From an uncultured Oscillospiraceae bacterium (GTDB lineage: Bacteria > Bacillota > Clostridia > Oscillospirales > Ruminococcaceae): 64,000 nt of DNA. Location of the stretch: contig CAJFOX010000024.1 in assembly GCA_904397845.1 (NCBI GenBank), positions 1 to 64,000 on the forward strand, in the 5' to 3' direction. Under the pieces are notes generated by a model. The model did no database searches. It saw only the letters and a program-made list of their open reading frames with translations, and was not told the DNA's origin. Position numbers and translations under genes: made by a program. Numbering within the stretch: the stretch's first letter is position 1; each line of letters opens with the position of its first letter. Positions 1 to 9,088 of this stretch are shown piece by piece.

Positions 1-276
1 CGCTTCTACTACGGCGCTGTTAGTCAGCTTCAGTGCTTCTTCCACCGTTTTGCCCTTGATCATTTCAGTGGCCATGGAGCTGGTAGCGATAGCGGCGCCA
101 CAGCCGAAGGTTTTAAACTTAACGTCTTCGATGACGCCGTTTTCAATTTTCAGGTACATTTTCATAATATCGCCGCATTTGGCGTTTCCAACTTCTCCTA
201 CGCCGTTGGCATCCTCAATTTCTCCCACGTTTCGGGGGTTGGTGAAATGGTCCATGACTTTTTCAGAATATAACAT
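1..276 (-). CDS. iscU: IscU/NifU-type Fe-S cluster scaffold protein (partial, C-terminus outside window)
   Basis: The first 92 residues are present and the gene runs off the left edge. The protein is a U-type scaffold on which the neighbouring cysteine desulfurase assembles Fe-S clusters in the cytoplasm. Seen: the N-terminal pattern YSEKVMDHFTNPRNVGE, the first cluster cysteine in GNAKCGD (Cys34) and the second in TFGCGAA (Cys59). The third ligand lies outside the window. The start is ATG at 276. The ribosome site AAGGAGG overlaps the stop of the desulfurase gene 13 bases upstream, so the two are probably translationally coupled. The family assignment is firm. Whether it works with Clostridium-style NifS/NifU or feeds tRNA thiolation cannot be told here. 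Confidence 0.93.
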   Translation of the reverse strand, partial: MLYSEKVMDHFTNPRNVGEIEDANGVGEVGNAKCGDIMKMYLKIENGVIEDVKFKTFGCGAAIATSSMATEMIKGKTVEEALKLTNSAVVEA

Positions 277-289
277 AGCAAAAGCCTCC

Positions 290-1483
290 TTATGCTTTGG
301 TAATGCGTTCCCACAGGGGGGACATAGCGCGCAGCCGGCCGATTACGCCAGGCAGCGTCTCCAGGATGTAATCCACGTCTTCCATCGTATTGTAGTCGCT
401 GAAAGTCAAGCGTAAAGAGCCGTGGGCTACCTCATGCACCAGGCCGATGCCCAGCAGCACATGGCTGGGGTCCAGTGATCCGGAGGTGCAGGCCGAGCCG
501 GAAGAAGCGCAAATTCCCAAAGCGTCCAGCATCAGCAGCAGCGACTCGCCCTCCACGCCTTCGAAAGAAAAATTGACATTGCCGGGCAGGCGGCGGACAG
601 CATCGCCATTTAGATGCACCCGCTCCATTTTGGAGATTTCCTCGATCAGGCGGTCACGCATGGCAGACAGCTTAGCCACGCGGCCGGGAATATCGGAACA
701 AGCGGCCTCGATGGCGACTCCCAGGCCAACAATCGCCGCAATATTTTCGGTGCCGGCCCGATGGCCCCTCTCCTGAGCGCCGCCGTCGATCAGGTTGGGC
801 AGCCGGATGCCTTTGCGGCAGTACAATACGCCGATTCCCTTTTGGGCATGGATTTTATGGCCGGACAGGGAAAGCAGGTCGATATTTTGTTCGACGACAT
901 TGATGGGGACGTTTCCTACCGCCTGCACTGCGTCGGTGTGGAACAGCACCCCATGCTTCTTGCAGACCGCACCGATTTCTGGAATCGGCTGAATGGTGCC
1001 GATTTCGTTATTGGCGTACATAACGCTCACCAGCGCTGTGTCCTCCCGGATGGCGTTTTCCACTTGATCGGCGGTAACAAGGCCCTTGTCGCTCACCGGC
1101 AGGTAAGTGACCTCAAATCCTTCCTTTTCCAACGCGGCACAGGTATGCAGCACCGCATGATGTTCAAATACAGTCGTGATAATATGCTTTTTGCCTTTTG
1201 GCGCCATCAGGTGGGCTGCGCCTTTGATGGCCCAGTTATCCGCCTCAGAGCCGCCGGAAGTAAAGTAGACCTCTACCGGATAATCCGGCCGGGACTGGGG
1301 AATCCCCAGGGCTTTTTCCACCTTATGGCGGGCCTCCTCCATAGCGGTGCGGGCCTCCCTCCCTTTTTTGTAGAGGCTGGAGGCGTTGCCGTATCCATCG
1401 GTCAGCCAGGGCATCATGGCGTCAAGCACTTCCGGGGAGATTTGGGTCGTTGCGGCGTTGTCCGCGTACACAAAACGATTCAT
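290..1483 (-). CDS. nifS: Cysteine desulfurase, NifS/IscS family
   Basis: A 397-residue PLP enzyme that removes sulfur from cysteine and passes it as persulfide to the scaffold encoded just downstream. Seen: N-terminal YADNAATTQ, the His preceding the cofactor in FEHHAVLHT, the PLP lysine in [11 protein letters not shown] (Lys210), and the active-site loop cysteine in SGSACTSGS (Cys332). The long loop and SSGSACTSG pattern are those of group I (NifS/IscS) enzymes rather than the SufS type. Length is normal. It is the first gene of a desulfurase-scaffold operon behind a good sigma-A promoter at 1558-1586. No Rrf2/IscR regulator lies directly upstream; RNase HI is the next gene on the same strand. 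Confidence 0.95.
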   Translation of the reverse strand: MNRFVYADNAATTQISPEVLDAMMPWLTDGYGNASSLYKKGREARTAMEEARHKVEKALGIPQSRPDYPVEVYFTSGGSEADNWAIKGAAHLMAPKGKKHIITTVFEHHAVLHTCAALEKEGFEVTYLPVSDKGLVTADQVENAIREDTALVSVMYANNEIGTIQPIPEIGAVCKKHGVLFHTDAVQAVGNVPINVVEQNIDLLSLSGHKIHAQKGIGVLYCRKGIRLPNLIDGGAQERGHRAGTENIAAIVGLGVAIEAACSDIPGRVAKLSAMRDRLIEEISKMERVHLNGDAVRRLPGNVNFSFEGVEGESLLLMLDALGICASSGSACTSGSLDPSHVLLGIGLVHEVAHGSLRLTFSDYNTMEDVDYILETLPGVIGRLRAMSPLWERITKA

Positions 1484-1557
1484 GATTTATCATCCTTTTT
1501 CTTTTGAAATGGAAGTCCTTCTATAAAAATCGATGCTCATGCTTCGATTTCGGTTCT

Positions 1558-1586
1558 ATAATAGAGTAAAATACTAGGAAATGCAA
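1558..1586 (-). promoter_or_regulatory. Sigma-A promoter of nifS-iscU
   Basis: On the minus strand TTGCAT (1581-1586) and TATTAT (1558-1563) are separated by 17 bases. The start codon of nifS lies about 70 bases downstream. Confidence 0.65.
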
Positions 1587-1629
1587 TAGCCTTTTTCCAC
1601 AATCCTCCGATCCCCCGAAAAAACGGGCG

Positions 1630-2073
1630 TTACCGGGGAAAATGGGTGGTATAATAATCCACCGCCAGTTTATCGCACCGCTCGTTCTCCGGGTGCCCAG
1701 CATGTCCTTTTACCCAGTGGAAGGAAACCGTATGGATTTCACATAGTTCTAAAAGCCGTTGCCACAGATCTGTGTTCAAGGCCGGGGATTTGTCGTTTTT
1801 GCGCCAGCCGTTGGCCTGCCATTTTTTGGCCCACCCTTTTTCCATGCCGTTAACCACATATTGGGAATCTGTGGTCAAAAGGACACGGCAGGGTTCTTTC
1901 AGCGCCGATAAGGCGGCGATCACCGCCGACAGCTCCATCCGGTTATTGGTGGTGTTTTCTTCACCGCCGCACAGTTCTTTTTCCGCACTGCCAAAACGCA
2001 GAACGGCGCCCCATCCGCCTGGTCCAGGGTTGCCGGAACAGGCGCCGTCAGTAAAAATTTCGACCTGTTTCAT
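1630..2073 (-). CDS. rnhA: Ribonuclease HI
   Basis: A 147-residue RNase H that cuts the RNA strand of RNA-DNA hybrids. Seen: the first catalytic Asp in [15 protein letters not shown], the Glu in [13 protein letters not shown], the Asp in [15 protein letters not shown], and the late His/Asp region [17 protein letters not shown]. It is the compact bacterial type without an N-terminal hybrid-binding domain. The reading frame is open 21 codons further upstream, but ATG 2073 is chosen because AAGGATGG sits before it and the protein then begins [11 protein letters not shown] as in the family. It has its own promoter at 2167-2195 and is not obviously part of the nifS operon. Confidence 0.93.
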   Translation of the reverse strand: MKQVEIFTDGACSGNPGPGGWGAVLRFGSAEKELCGGEENTTNNRMELSAVIAALSALKEPCRVLLTTDSQYVVNGMEKGWAKKWQANGWRKNDKSPALNTDLWQRLLELCEIHTVSFHWVKGHAGHPENERCDKLAVDYYTTHFPR

Positions 2074-2166
2074 GTTATGGCCATCCTTTTCATTGTTACC
2101 GGGATCTGTCCGGTCATGCATACGAAAATGCTGCAAAAGACGGTTCGGTTTGCAGCTGACAGGCTG

Positions 2167-2195
2167 ATTATACTATGAAAACGGACGCAGGACAA
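2167..2195 (-). promoter_or_regulatory. Sigma-A promoter of rnhA
   Basis: On the minus strand TTGTCC (2190-2195) and TATAAT (2167-2172) are 17 bases apart, giving a leader of roughly 85 bases before ATG 2073. Confidence 0.6.
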
Positions 2196-2302
2196 GAAAA
2201 AAATCCCTGCCCCGGCTTAAAAGGCGGCGTCCCACGCTATAATAAAAGCAGCGGAAAAACAGCCGGCAGCCCTGTAAAAGGAAAACAAGGATGTGGAAGG
2301 TC

Positions 2303-2331
2303 TTGACAGTTTCCGCAGCAGCGGTTACACT
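2303..2331 (+). promoter_or_regulatory. Sigma-A promoter of the RNase J gene
   Basis: A perfect TTGACA (2303-2308) is followed after 17 bases by TACACT (2326-2331). The start codon of RNase J is about 420 bases further on, so the transcript would have a very long leader. TATAAT at 2238-2243 is a second, weaker possibility because its -35 region is poor. Confidence 0.55.
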
Positions 2332-2339
2332 TAATTATA

Positions 2340-2758
2340 AGATTGTGTTCGTGTTTTCTTTTTAAAGTCTTTTTCCATCTAAGGGAAAAGCAGGTTGCTC
2401 ACGTTAAATGCAGTTTATGGGCGGTCTCGTTTTTATTCATTACGGAAAGTCCCCTGTGCGTTAGGGCGGAAAAAGCATGGGGAGCGGTTTTGGCCAGGAA
2501 ACGCCTGTTTTCGGGTGTCAAACGCAGAAAGAGAAACAAGCCGGCTCGCAGGTGCAGAAGCTGCGGCTTTGAGCGGGTGCGCGGTTCTCGAACCGGCAGC
2601 AATCCATTTACTCATCTGGCTTTTTGAGGGCCGGAGCAGTGGATTTGCGCATTTTTATGAGGCGCGGCGAAAGACAATCGGATTATGCTCGCTTGGCGGA
2701 CGATTCCGCAGGATTCGATATGCGGAATAAAAACAACGAAGAATTCGGAGGTAGTATC
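2340..2758 (+). other. Long non-coding leader of the RNase J gene
   Basis: About 420 bases between the promoter and the GTG start hold no convincing gene. Short open frames occur on both strands but none has a ribosome site. A small hairpin (CGGTT-CTCG-AACCG, 2582-2595) is visible. No known riboswitch or T-box consensus was recognised. Confidence 0.4.
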
Positions 2759-4849
2759 GTGTCAGTCAATCTGGAAGAAAAGATCAAAAAAGAAAATGAA
2801 CAGTTGGAAAAAAGCGAAAGCCTTTTGGAAAAAACGGTCAAAAAGGCGATGAACTTCGGAAGAAAACCGAAGAATACACAGAAAAAAACAGCACCTAAGG
2901 CTTCCCGTCAGGAAATGCAGGAAGAGAAAGAGGTATCCGATGCCCAAAAGGTTGCGAAAAAAGAGGCATCCAAAGAAGAACCGAAGAAAAAGGCCCAGCC
3001 GGCTAAACGTTCTAGCACCGGGAAAAAAACGGCGCAGGGGCAAAAGGCTAAGGAGCCGGCGGCAAAACCGCCCGCAGCGAAAAAAGCTTCCGCTAAATCC
3101 CAGCCAACAGGAGAAAAAGCAAAAGCCGCCGCCAAGTCTCCCGCCGGAACCCGGACGAAGAAAACCGCAGAAAAACAGACCCGCAGGCAACCGGTGCGGA
3201 TTATCTCTCTGGGAGGATTGGGAGAAATCGGGAAAAATGTTACCGTTTATGAATCGGGCAACGATATGTTTGTAGTGGACTGCGGACTGGCATTCCCGGA
3301 AGAGGATATGCCGGGTGTGGATTCGGTGATTCCTGATTTTACCTATCTTATCAAAAATAAGGATCGGCTGCGCGGCATTGTCATTACCCACGGTCATGAG
3401 GACCATATCGGCTCGCTGCCTTATCTGCTGAAAGAGGTCAATGTGCCGCTGTACGGTACCCGGCTGACCCTGGGTTTGGTAGAGGGCAAGCTCAAGGAGC
3501 ATGGGCTTTTGTCCCGGGCAAAGCTCCATGTGATTTCGCCCGGCGATGTGGTGAAAATGGGATGCATGTCGGTGGAGGCAATCCGGGTCAACCATTCGAT
3601 TCCCGACGCAGTGGCTTTTGCCATCCACACGCCGGCGGGTGTGATCGTGCATACCGGCGACTTTAAAATCGACTACAATCCCATCGAAGGAGAGGTCATT
3701 GACCTGGGCCGCTTTGGGGAGCTGGGTAAACAGGGAGTGCTGGCGCTGCTACAGGATTCCACCAATGCGGAAAAGCCCGGCAGTACGCCCAGTGAAAGCA
3801 AGGTGGGAGAATCCTTCAACACGCTGTTTGCCAGGGGGGAAAACAAACGGATTATTGTGGCCAGCTTTTCCTCCAATATCCACCGTATCCAGCAAATTGT
3901 GGATTTGTGCCACAAGCTGGGGCGGAAAGTGGCGGTTTCCGGGCGCAGCATGATCAACGTGGTAGCTAAGGCCATTGAGCTGGGGTACCTGCATGTGCCG
4001 GACGGCATTCTGATTGATATTGACGCGATCCGGAGGTATCCGGCTTCCAAGGTGACCATCATTACTACCGGAAGCCAGGGCGAGCCCATGTCGGCGCTCA
4101 CCCGGATGGCGGGGGGCGACCACCGGCAGGTGCAGGTAACGGAAAACGATTTGATTATTATCTCTGCCACCCCGATCCCCGGGAACGAAAAGCTGGTAGG
4201 CAGAGTGGTCAACGAGCTGTTGCAGCTGGGCGCCGATGTGGTGTATGAAAAAATGTATGAAGTACATGTTTCCGGCCATGCCTGCCAGGATGAGCTGAAG
4301 CTGATGATGAATTTGATACGTCCCAAATTTTTCATCCCGGTGCATGGGGAATACAAGCATCTGCGCAAACACGCCAATTTGGCGATTTCTATGGGGATTC
4401 CGGAGTCAAATGTTCACATCAGCCAGATTGGCGAGGTTATGGAGCTGGATGGAGAAACATTGAAAGTGACCGGGACCGTCCCCGCAGGACAGGTGCTGGT
4501 AGACGGACTGGGCGTCGGCGACGTGGGCAGCATCGTGCTGCGGGACCGCAAGCATCTGGCCGAGGACGGGCTGATTATCTTGGTCGCCGCAATCGACGGA
4601 AATACCGGCGCGCTGCTCTCCGGTCCGGATATTGTTTCCAGAGGCTTTGTATATGTGCGGGAGGCGGAGGATTTGATGAACGAAACCCGCCGCATCGCCA
4701 AAAAGGTGATAGACGAATGCAGGGAAGGCAATATCCGCGAATGGGGAACGATTAAAAACCGGCTGCGGGATGACGTGGGAAGCTTTCTGTTTCAAAAAAC
4801 CCGCCGCTCGCCGATGATTTTGCCGATTATTCAGGAGATCCGGCTATAA
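2759..4849 (+). CDS. rnj: Ribonuclease J with long basic N-terminal tail
   Basis: A 696-residue metallo-beta-lactamase/beta-CASP ribonuclease, the 5'-3' exo- and endonuclease of mRNA decay and rRNA maturation in Bacillota. Seen: the catalytic core starts near residue 146 at VRIISLGGLGEIGKN. The zinc motif THGHEDHIG supplies His211, His213, Asp215 and His216. HTGDFKID and the late VHGEYKH follow, and the C-terminal domain ends in PMILPIIQEI. The core matches the usual 550 residues. The extra ~145 residues in front are rich in Lys, Ala, Pro, Gln and Glu and look disordered. The start is GTG 2759, preceded by GGAGG with 7-base spacing; the open frame continues upstream to 2624 but without a ribosome site. 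It is probably monocistronic, closed by the terminator at 4861-4893. Confidence 0.94.
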   Translation: MSVNLEEKIKKENEQLEKSESLLEKTVKKAMNFGRKPKNTQKKTAPKASRQEMQEEKEVSDAQKVAKKEASKEEPKKKAQPAKRSSTGKKTAQGQKAKEPAAKPPAAKKASAKSQPTGEKAKAAAKSPAGTRTKKTAEKQTRRQPVRIISLGGLGEIGKNVTVYESGNDMFVVDCGLAFPEEDMPGVDSVIPDFTYLIKNKDRLRGIVITHGHEDHIGSLPYLLKEVNVPLYGTRLTLGLVEGKLKEHGLLSRAKLHVISPGDVVKMGCMSVEAIRVNHSIPDAVAFAIHTPAGVIVHTGDFKIDYNPIEGEVIDLGRFGELGKQGVLALLQDSTNAEKPGSTPSESKVGESFNTLFARGENKRIIVASFSSNIHRIQQIVDLCHKLGRKVAVSGRSMINVVAKAIELGYLHVPDGILIDIDAIRRYPASKVTIITTGSQGEPMSALTRMAGGDHRQVQVTENDLIIISATPIPGNEKLVGRVVNELLQLGADVVYEKMYEVHVSGHACQDELKLMMNLIRPKFFIPVHGEYKHLRKHANLAISMGIPESNVHISQIGEVMELDGETLKVTGTVPAGQVLVDGLGVGDVGSIVLRDRKHLAEDGLIILVAAIDGNTGALLSGPDIVSRGFVYVREAEDLMNETRRIAKKVIDECREGNIREWGTIKNRLRDDVGSFLFQKTRRSPMILPIIQEIRL

Positions 4850-4860
4850 AAACGAATCGA

Positions 4861-4893
4861 AGGCCGCCCGTTTTCAGGCGGCCTTGTCTTTTT
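4861..4893 (+). terminator. Intrinsic terminator after RNase J
   Basis: The stem AGGCCGCC / GGCGGCCT is followed by TGTCTTTTT, a GC-rich hairpin with a T-rich tail directly after the stop codon. Confidence 0.8.
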
Positions 4894-4931
4894 GGGGATC
4901 CGAAAAGGCGGCAGAAATCTTTTGCCAGCAG

Positions 4932-4961
4932 TTGAGATTTTTCCTAGGAATGTGCTATAAT
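4932..4961 (+). promoter_or_regulatory. Sigma-A promoter of the gdpP-rplI-dnaB-tilS-hpt-ftsH run
   Basis: TTGAGA (4932-4937), an 18-base spacer and a perfect TATAAT (4956-4961) preceded by TGC, that is an extended -10 element. Confidence 0.7.
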
Positions 4962-5180
4962 AACCTCACGGCATTACCGGGAGAATATTGAAGCAGAAAA
5001 AACGGATAAAAATACCCGCGGCAAAGCGCGATCCGGCGCGCGGGATATGCCGCAGCGCGCTTCAAAAGAGGTTATGGAACCAATCGGAAAGAAAAACTCT
5101 GCGCAGATGAAAAAGCAGTCGTGGAAGATGCCGTTCCGGAAGGGGATTTTGGCTAATTTTCTGTGGAAGGAGCAAGGGGT

Positions 5181-7169
5181 ATGGAGAAAAAATATTGGTG
5201 GCTCAGGCCCGTCTTGGCAGCACCTTTGGTCCTCGGCGCTCTGCTGACCCTCTTATCCGCTTTCGTCAACATTTATCTGTTTTATCTGGAAGCGCTTCTT
5301 TTGATCTGCGTAACCATGTATGTCTTATTTAAGCTGCGCAGTTTTCAACAGGACATGTACGCATTTTTGTCCTATTTAAGCGATAACCTGACGCTGACCC
5401 GCCGGGAAAGCCTGGAAGTTATCCCATTTCCCATTCTCGTAGCGGATCAAAATGGGGCAATTATCTGGTACAACCGCATGTGCAAGGACGATGTGTTTTT
5501 AGGCGAGGATATGTTTGGGTTGCCGGTTTCAGATATAGTGGCCGGTTCCGACCCGAAAGACCCGGCCAAATCACAGGGGAGCAGCATTCGGTATAAAGAT
5601 AAGCTGTATACGGTGCACACGGCCTCGATCCCGTCAGAAAACGGCGAACCGGTGAGCGTTTACTTCCTGGTGGATGATACGACGCTGAAAAAATATATGT
5701 TCGAGTATAAAGAATCCCGTCCTTCGGTGGGAATTGTGGTGATTGACAATTATCAGGAGATCATGCAGGACGCCAAGGAAAGTGAAAAAGCCCAGACGAT
5801 CGGGCAGCTGGAAACGATCATCGAAAATTATATGGCCGAGGGCAACTGCCTGCTGCGCCGGCTGGATCGGGATCGGTTCCTGATTGTGGCTGAGGAACGG
5901 CAGCTGCGGAAGATGATTGAACGGCGGTTCGACATTCTCGACCAGGTACGGCAGGTGTCGTTGAGTGATAATGTGCCGTCTACCCTTTCCATTGGCATAG
6001 GCCAGGGTGCTTCCAGTTTACAGGAGAGCGAGAAGATGGCCCGGCAGGCGTTGGAGATGGCGCTGGGGCGCGGCGGCGACCAGGTGGCGATCAAATCCGG
6101 CAGCAGCTTTTCTTTTTACGGCGGTACTTCTAAGGGAGTGGAAAAGCACACGAAAGTAAAAACCCGTATTATGGCTTCGGCGCTGGCCGAGTTGATCGGG
6201 ACTGCCGAAAATGTTCTGATCATGGGGCACCAGTTTGCCGATTTGGATTGCCTGGGATCCGCAGTTGGGATGTATAAAGCGGTCAGGCAGATGGGAAAGC
6301 CGGCGGCGATCGTGCTGAACCGGCAGCGAAACCTGGCGTTTCCCCTTTACAACCGCTTGGCGCAGAATGGTTACGCAGACGCATTTGTGGAACCGGATCT
6401 TGCCGTTGATCTGATCGGGAAAAAGACCCTGCTGGTAGTGGTGGACACTCATTTGCCGCATATTTTGGAATCCAGAGAAGTTTATAACGCCTGTAAAACG
6501 GTAGTCGTCATTGACCATCACCGGAAAATGGTGGGGCATATCGACAATGCGGTCATCTTCTACCATGAGCCGTATGCCTCTTCCGCATCGGAGATGGTGA
6601 CGGAATTGGTACAGTATTTCGGCGACAATGTCAAGATCGGAAAGATGGAAGCGGAGGCCTTGCTGTCCGGCATTATGCTGGATACCAAGAATTTTGTAAT
6701 GAAAACCGGCGTGCGCACCTTCGAAGCGGCCGCTTACCTGCGTAAGCAGGGTGCAGATACCGTCGAGGTGCGAAAGCTTTTCTCCAATTCGATGGACGAT
6801 TACCAGAAAAAGACCCGGCTGGTGGCCTCCGCAGAGATCTACCGGGGATGCGCCATTGCCAGCGGAGAATACAGCGAGGATATTAAGCTGATCGCACCCC
6901 AGGCGGCGGATGAGCTATTGGGGATTAACGACGTCATGGCGTCCTTTGTGATGTATGAGTACGACGGCGGCGTCTCTTTTTCAGCCCGGAGCATGGGACT
7001 GATGAACGTGCAGGTCGTGATGGAAGCGCTGGGCGGCGGCGGGCATATGACCATGGCCGGCGCGCAGCTGAAAGAGATCGGCATGGAGGCTGCTCGTCAA
7101 AAGCTTTTGCAGGCGATCGACCAGTATTTTGAGCAAAGGCCGAAAGAAAAGGAAAAGCAGAAGGCATAA
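5181..7169 (+). CDS. gdpP: Cyclic-di-AMP phosphodiesterase GdpP (YybT family)
   Basis: A 662-residue membrane phosphodiesterase that hydrolyses c-di-AMP and so affects potassium and wall homeostasis. Seen in order: two hydrophobic segments in the first ~55 residues, a PAS-like region near residues 75-170 (VIPFPILVADQNGAIIWYN), a degenerate GGDEF domain (~170-300) without an intact GGDEF motif, then DHH and DHHA1 domains (~330-650). The DHH domain has MGHQFADLDCLGS and VVVIDHHRK; the DHHA1 domain has the glycine motif LGGGGHMTMAG. Metal-binding residues look intact. The start is ATG 5181 after AAGGAG; the open frame extends six codons further upstream with no ribosome site. The order gdpP-rplI-dnaB is the usual Bacillota arrangement. 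Confidence 0.94.
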   Translation: MEKKYWWLRPVLAAPLVLGALLTLLSAFVNIYLFYLEALLLICVTMYVLFKLRSFQQDMYAFLSYLSDNLTLTRRESLEVIPFPILVADQNGAIIWYNRMCKDDVFLGEDMFGLPVSDIVAGSDPKDPAKSQGSSIRYKDKLYTVHTASIPSENGEPVSVYFLVDDTTLKKYMFEYKESRPSVGIVVIDNYQEIMQDAKESEKAQTIGQLETIIENYMAEGNCLLRRLDRDRFLIVAEERQLRKMIERRFDILDQVRQVSLSDNVPSTLSIGIGQGASSLQESEKMARQALEMALGRGGDQVAIKSGSSFSFYGGTSKGVEKHTKVKTRIMASALAELIGTAENVLIMGHQFADLDCLGSAVGMYKAVRQMGKPAAIVLNRQRNLAFPLYNRLAQNGYADAFVEPDLAVDLIGKKTLLVVVDTHLPHILESREVYNACKTVVVIDHHRKMVGHIDNAVIFYHEPYASSASEMVTELVQYFGDNVKIGKMEAEALLSGIMLDTKNFVMKTGVRTFEAAAYLRKQGADTVEVRKLFSNSMDDYQKKTRLVASAEIYRGCAIASGEYSEDIKLIAPQAADELLGINDVMASFVMYEYDGGVSFSARSMGLMNVQVVMEALGGGGHMTMAGAQLKEIGMEAARQKLLQAIDQYFEQRPKEKEKQKA

Positions 7170-7206
7170 CAAACGCAGATGATAACGCAGCAAAAGGAGA
7201 AGAATC

Positions 7207-7653
7207 ATGAAAGTTATTTTGCAAGCAGACGTAAAGGGCTCCGGCAAAAAAGGGCAGCTGATTAATGTGTCGGACGGATACGCCAGAAATTTTCTGTTGC
7301 CTAAAGGGCTGGCTATTGAGGCCACTGCCCAGGCGATGAACGACCTGAAGAACCGTGCGGCAGCCGCACAGCACAAAGCTGAGGTGGAAAAAGAAGCGGC
7401 GGCCGAGCTGGGGAAAAAGATCGAGGGAAAGACAATCAAACGCACCGCCAAAGCAGGCGCGGGAGGCCGGCTGTTCGGAGCGGTGACCACCAAGGAAATT
7501 GCAGAAGATCTGCAAAAGCAGTTCGGCTCCGCCATTGATAAAAAGAAAATTGTGTTGGAAAGCGAGATTAAGTCATTCGGCACCTACAAGGCAGAGGTCC
7601 GTCTGCATCCGGAAGTCAAGGTAAGTTTTTATGTGACGATCACCGAGGAATAA
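7207..7653 (+). CDS. rplI: 50S ribosomal protein L9
   Basis: A 148-residue ribosomal protein of the large subunit, binding 23S rRNA near the base of the L1 stalk. Seen: the N-terminal globular domain with [18 protein letters not shown] and [16 protein letters not shown], a long Ala/Lys/Glu-rich connecting helix (about residues 40-80), and the C-terminal domain with [13 protein letters not shown] and the final strand [12 protein letters not shown]. Length is normal. It starts at ATG 7207 after AAAGGAG, 37 bases downstream of gdpP. Confidence 0.97.
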   Translation: MKVILQADVKGSGKKGQLINVSDGYARNFLLPKGLAIEATAQAMNDLKNRAAAAQHKAEVEKEAAAELGKKIEGKTIKRTAKAGAGGRLFGAVTTKEIAEDLQKQFGSAIDKKKIVLESEIKSFGTYKAEVRLHPEVKVSFYVTITEE

Positions 7654-7661
7654 CAGTGGCG

Positions 7662-7690
7662 GCCGCCCGGGAAAGGCGGCTGTCGTTTTC
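7662..7690 (+). terminator. Weak hairpin between rplI and dnaB, possible attenuator
   Basis: GCCGCC (7662-7667) pairs with GGCGGC (7675-7680) and is followed by an interrupted T-rich stretch. The poor U-tract suggests partial termination, lowering dnaB expression relative to rplI. Confidence 0.35.
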
Positions 7691-7729
7691 CTGTTTTGGC
7701 GCCGATCAAAAGGATGGGAGGAATCAGGC

Positions 7730-9088
7730 ATGCCGCAAATTCAGGATACCCTTTATTTGGAACAGAACCTGCCGATGCCGTTCAGCCTAGAGGCAGAGCA
7801 GTCGGTGCTGGGTGCCGTGCTGGTGGATTCGTCCTGCCTGACCACCGTCATGGAATATGTAAAACCCGAGTGCTTCTACGATAAGCGCCATCAGGGTATT
7901 TTTTCTGTCATGCTGCGCTTTTTCAGCGCCGGGCAGCCCATTGATTTTGTCACGGTACTGGACGGTGTGATCTCCGACGAGATTTTCGCCTCAGAGCAGG
8001 ATGCCAGGGTATATCTGGCGCGGCTGGTCGAAGTAGTTCCCACCGTTTCCAATGTGGAAGCTTATGCCCGCATTATTCAGGAAAAGCATTACCTGCGCAG
8101 TCTGATCGGAACTGCCCGGGAGATGATTGAAAACGCCCGGGATCCGCAGAATGAAGCGAAGAACCTTTTGGATTCGGCGGAACAGCGGATCTTTGAAATC
8201 CGGCAGGGGCGGGAAAGCCGGGGTTTGCAGCGAATTGATGAAATTATCATCGAAACCTACGACAGGCTGCAAAAGCTTTCCAGCGCCGAACGGGAACAGT
8301 ACCTGGGCATTCCCACCGGGTTTACGATGCTGGATCAGATTACCACAGGGTTGAATAAGACCGATTTGATTTTCATTGCGGCCCGGCCCGGTATGGGTAA
8401 AACCGCATTTGCGCTGAATATTGCCACCCATGTGGCCAAGCTGGGAAAAAAGGTGGCCATCTTCAATCTGGAGATGTCCAGGGATCAGCTGGTGGGCCGC
8501 ATCCTGTCCGGCGAGGCGCGCATTCCCGGCAATGCCCTGCGCACGGGAAACCTGTCCGGCGACGATTGGAACCGGCTCGCCGAAGCAGCCGGATATTTGT
8601 CCCAGGCGCAGATTTATATTGACGACGCCACCGGAATTTCACCAGGAGAAATAAAAGCACGCCTGCGCAGGATGAAAGATTTGGATTTGGTGATCATTGA
8701 TTATTTGCAGCTGATGACCAGCGGGCGGCGCATTGACAACCGCGTGCAGGAGGTTTCAGAGATGACCCGTGCGCTGAAGGTTATGGCAAAGGAACTTCGG
8801 GTGCCCATCATTACGCTATCCCAGCTGTCTCGTGGACCAGAGAGCCGGAGGGATAACCACCGGCCTATGCTGTCGGACCTGCGTGAGTCCGGCTCCATTG
8901 AACAGGATGCGGATGCCGTTTGGTTTTTATATCGAGATGCATATTACAATAAGGAATCGGAAGAACAAAATATTGCGGAATGTATTGTGGCGAAGAACCG
9001 TCATGGCGAAACTGATACGGTGAAATTGGCGTGGGACGGCGCCTATACCCGCTTTAGCAACCTGGAGATGTACCGCAATGAGGAATAA
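7730..9088 (+). CDS. dnaB: Replicative DNA helicase DnaB/DnaC
   Basis: A 452-residue hexameric helicase that unwinds DNA at the replication fork and recruits the primase DnaG (also in this window). Seen: the N-terminal helical domain (MPFSLEAEQSVLGAVL), then the RecA-like core from about residue 180. The core has Walker A ARPGMGKTAFALN, Walker B LDLVIIDYLQLM, the motif ITLSQLSRGPESR with the arginine finger region, and the end motif IVAKNRHGETDTVKL. No intein interrupts it. It starts at ATG 7730 after GGGAGG. The tilS start overlaps its last codons by 11 bases, so translation is probably coupled. Confidence 0.96.
   Translation: MPQIQDTLYLEQNLPMPFSLEAEQSVLGAVLVDSSCLTTVMEYVKPECFYDKRHQGIFSVMLRFFSAGQPIDFVTVLDGVISDEIFASEQDARVYLARLVEVVPTVSNVEAYARIIQEKHYLRSLIGTAREMIENARDPQNEAKNLLDSAEQRIFEIRQGRESRGLQRIDEIIIETYDRLQKLSSAEREQYLGIPTGFTMLDQITTGLNKTDLIFIAARPGMGKTAFALNIATHVAKLGKKVAIFNLEMSRDQLVGRILSGEARIPGNALRTGNLSGDDWNRLAEAAGYLSQAQIYIDDATGISPGEIKARLRRMKDLDLVIIDYLQLMTSGRRIDNRVQEVSEMTRALKVMAKELRVPIITLSQLSRGPESRRDNHRPMLSDLRESGSIEQDADAVWFLYRDAYYNKESEEQNIAECIVAKNRHGETDTVKLAWDGAYTRFSNLEMYRNEE

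Noticed and set aside
2395..2730. Several short open frames on both strands in the RNase J leader.
   Set aside because: None has a ribosome site or recognisable sequence; they overlap each other in different frames.
5047..5247. A 66-codon frame upstream of and overlapping the gdpP start.
   Set aside because: No ribosome site, and most of its C-terminus is the gdpP coding region in another frame.
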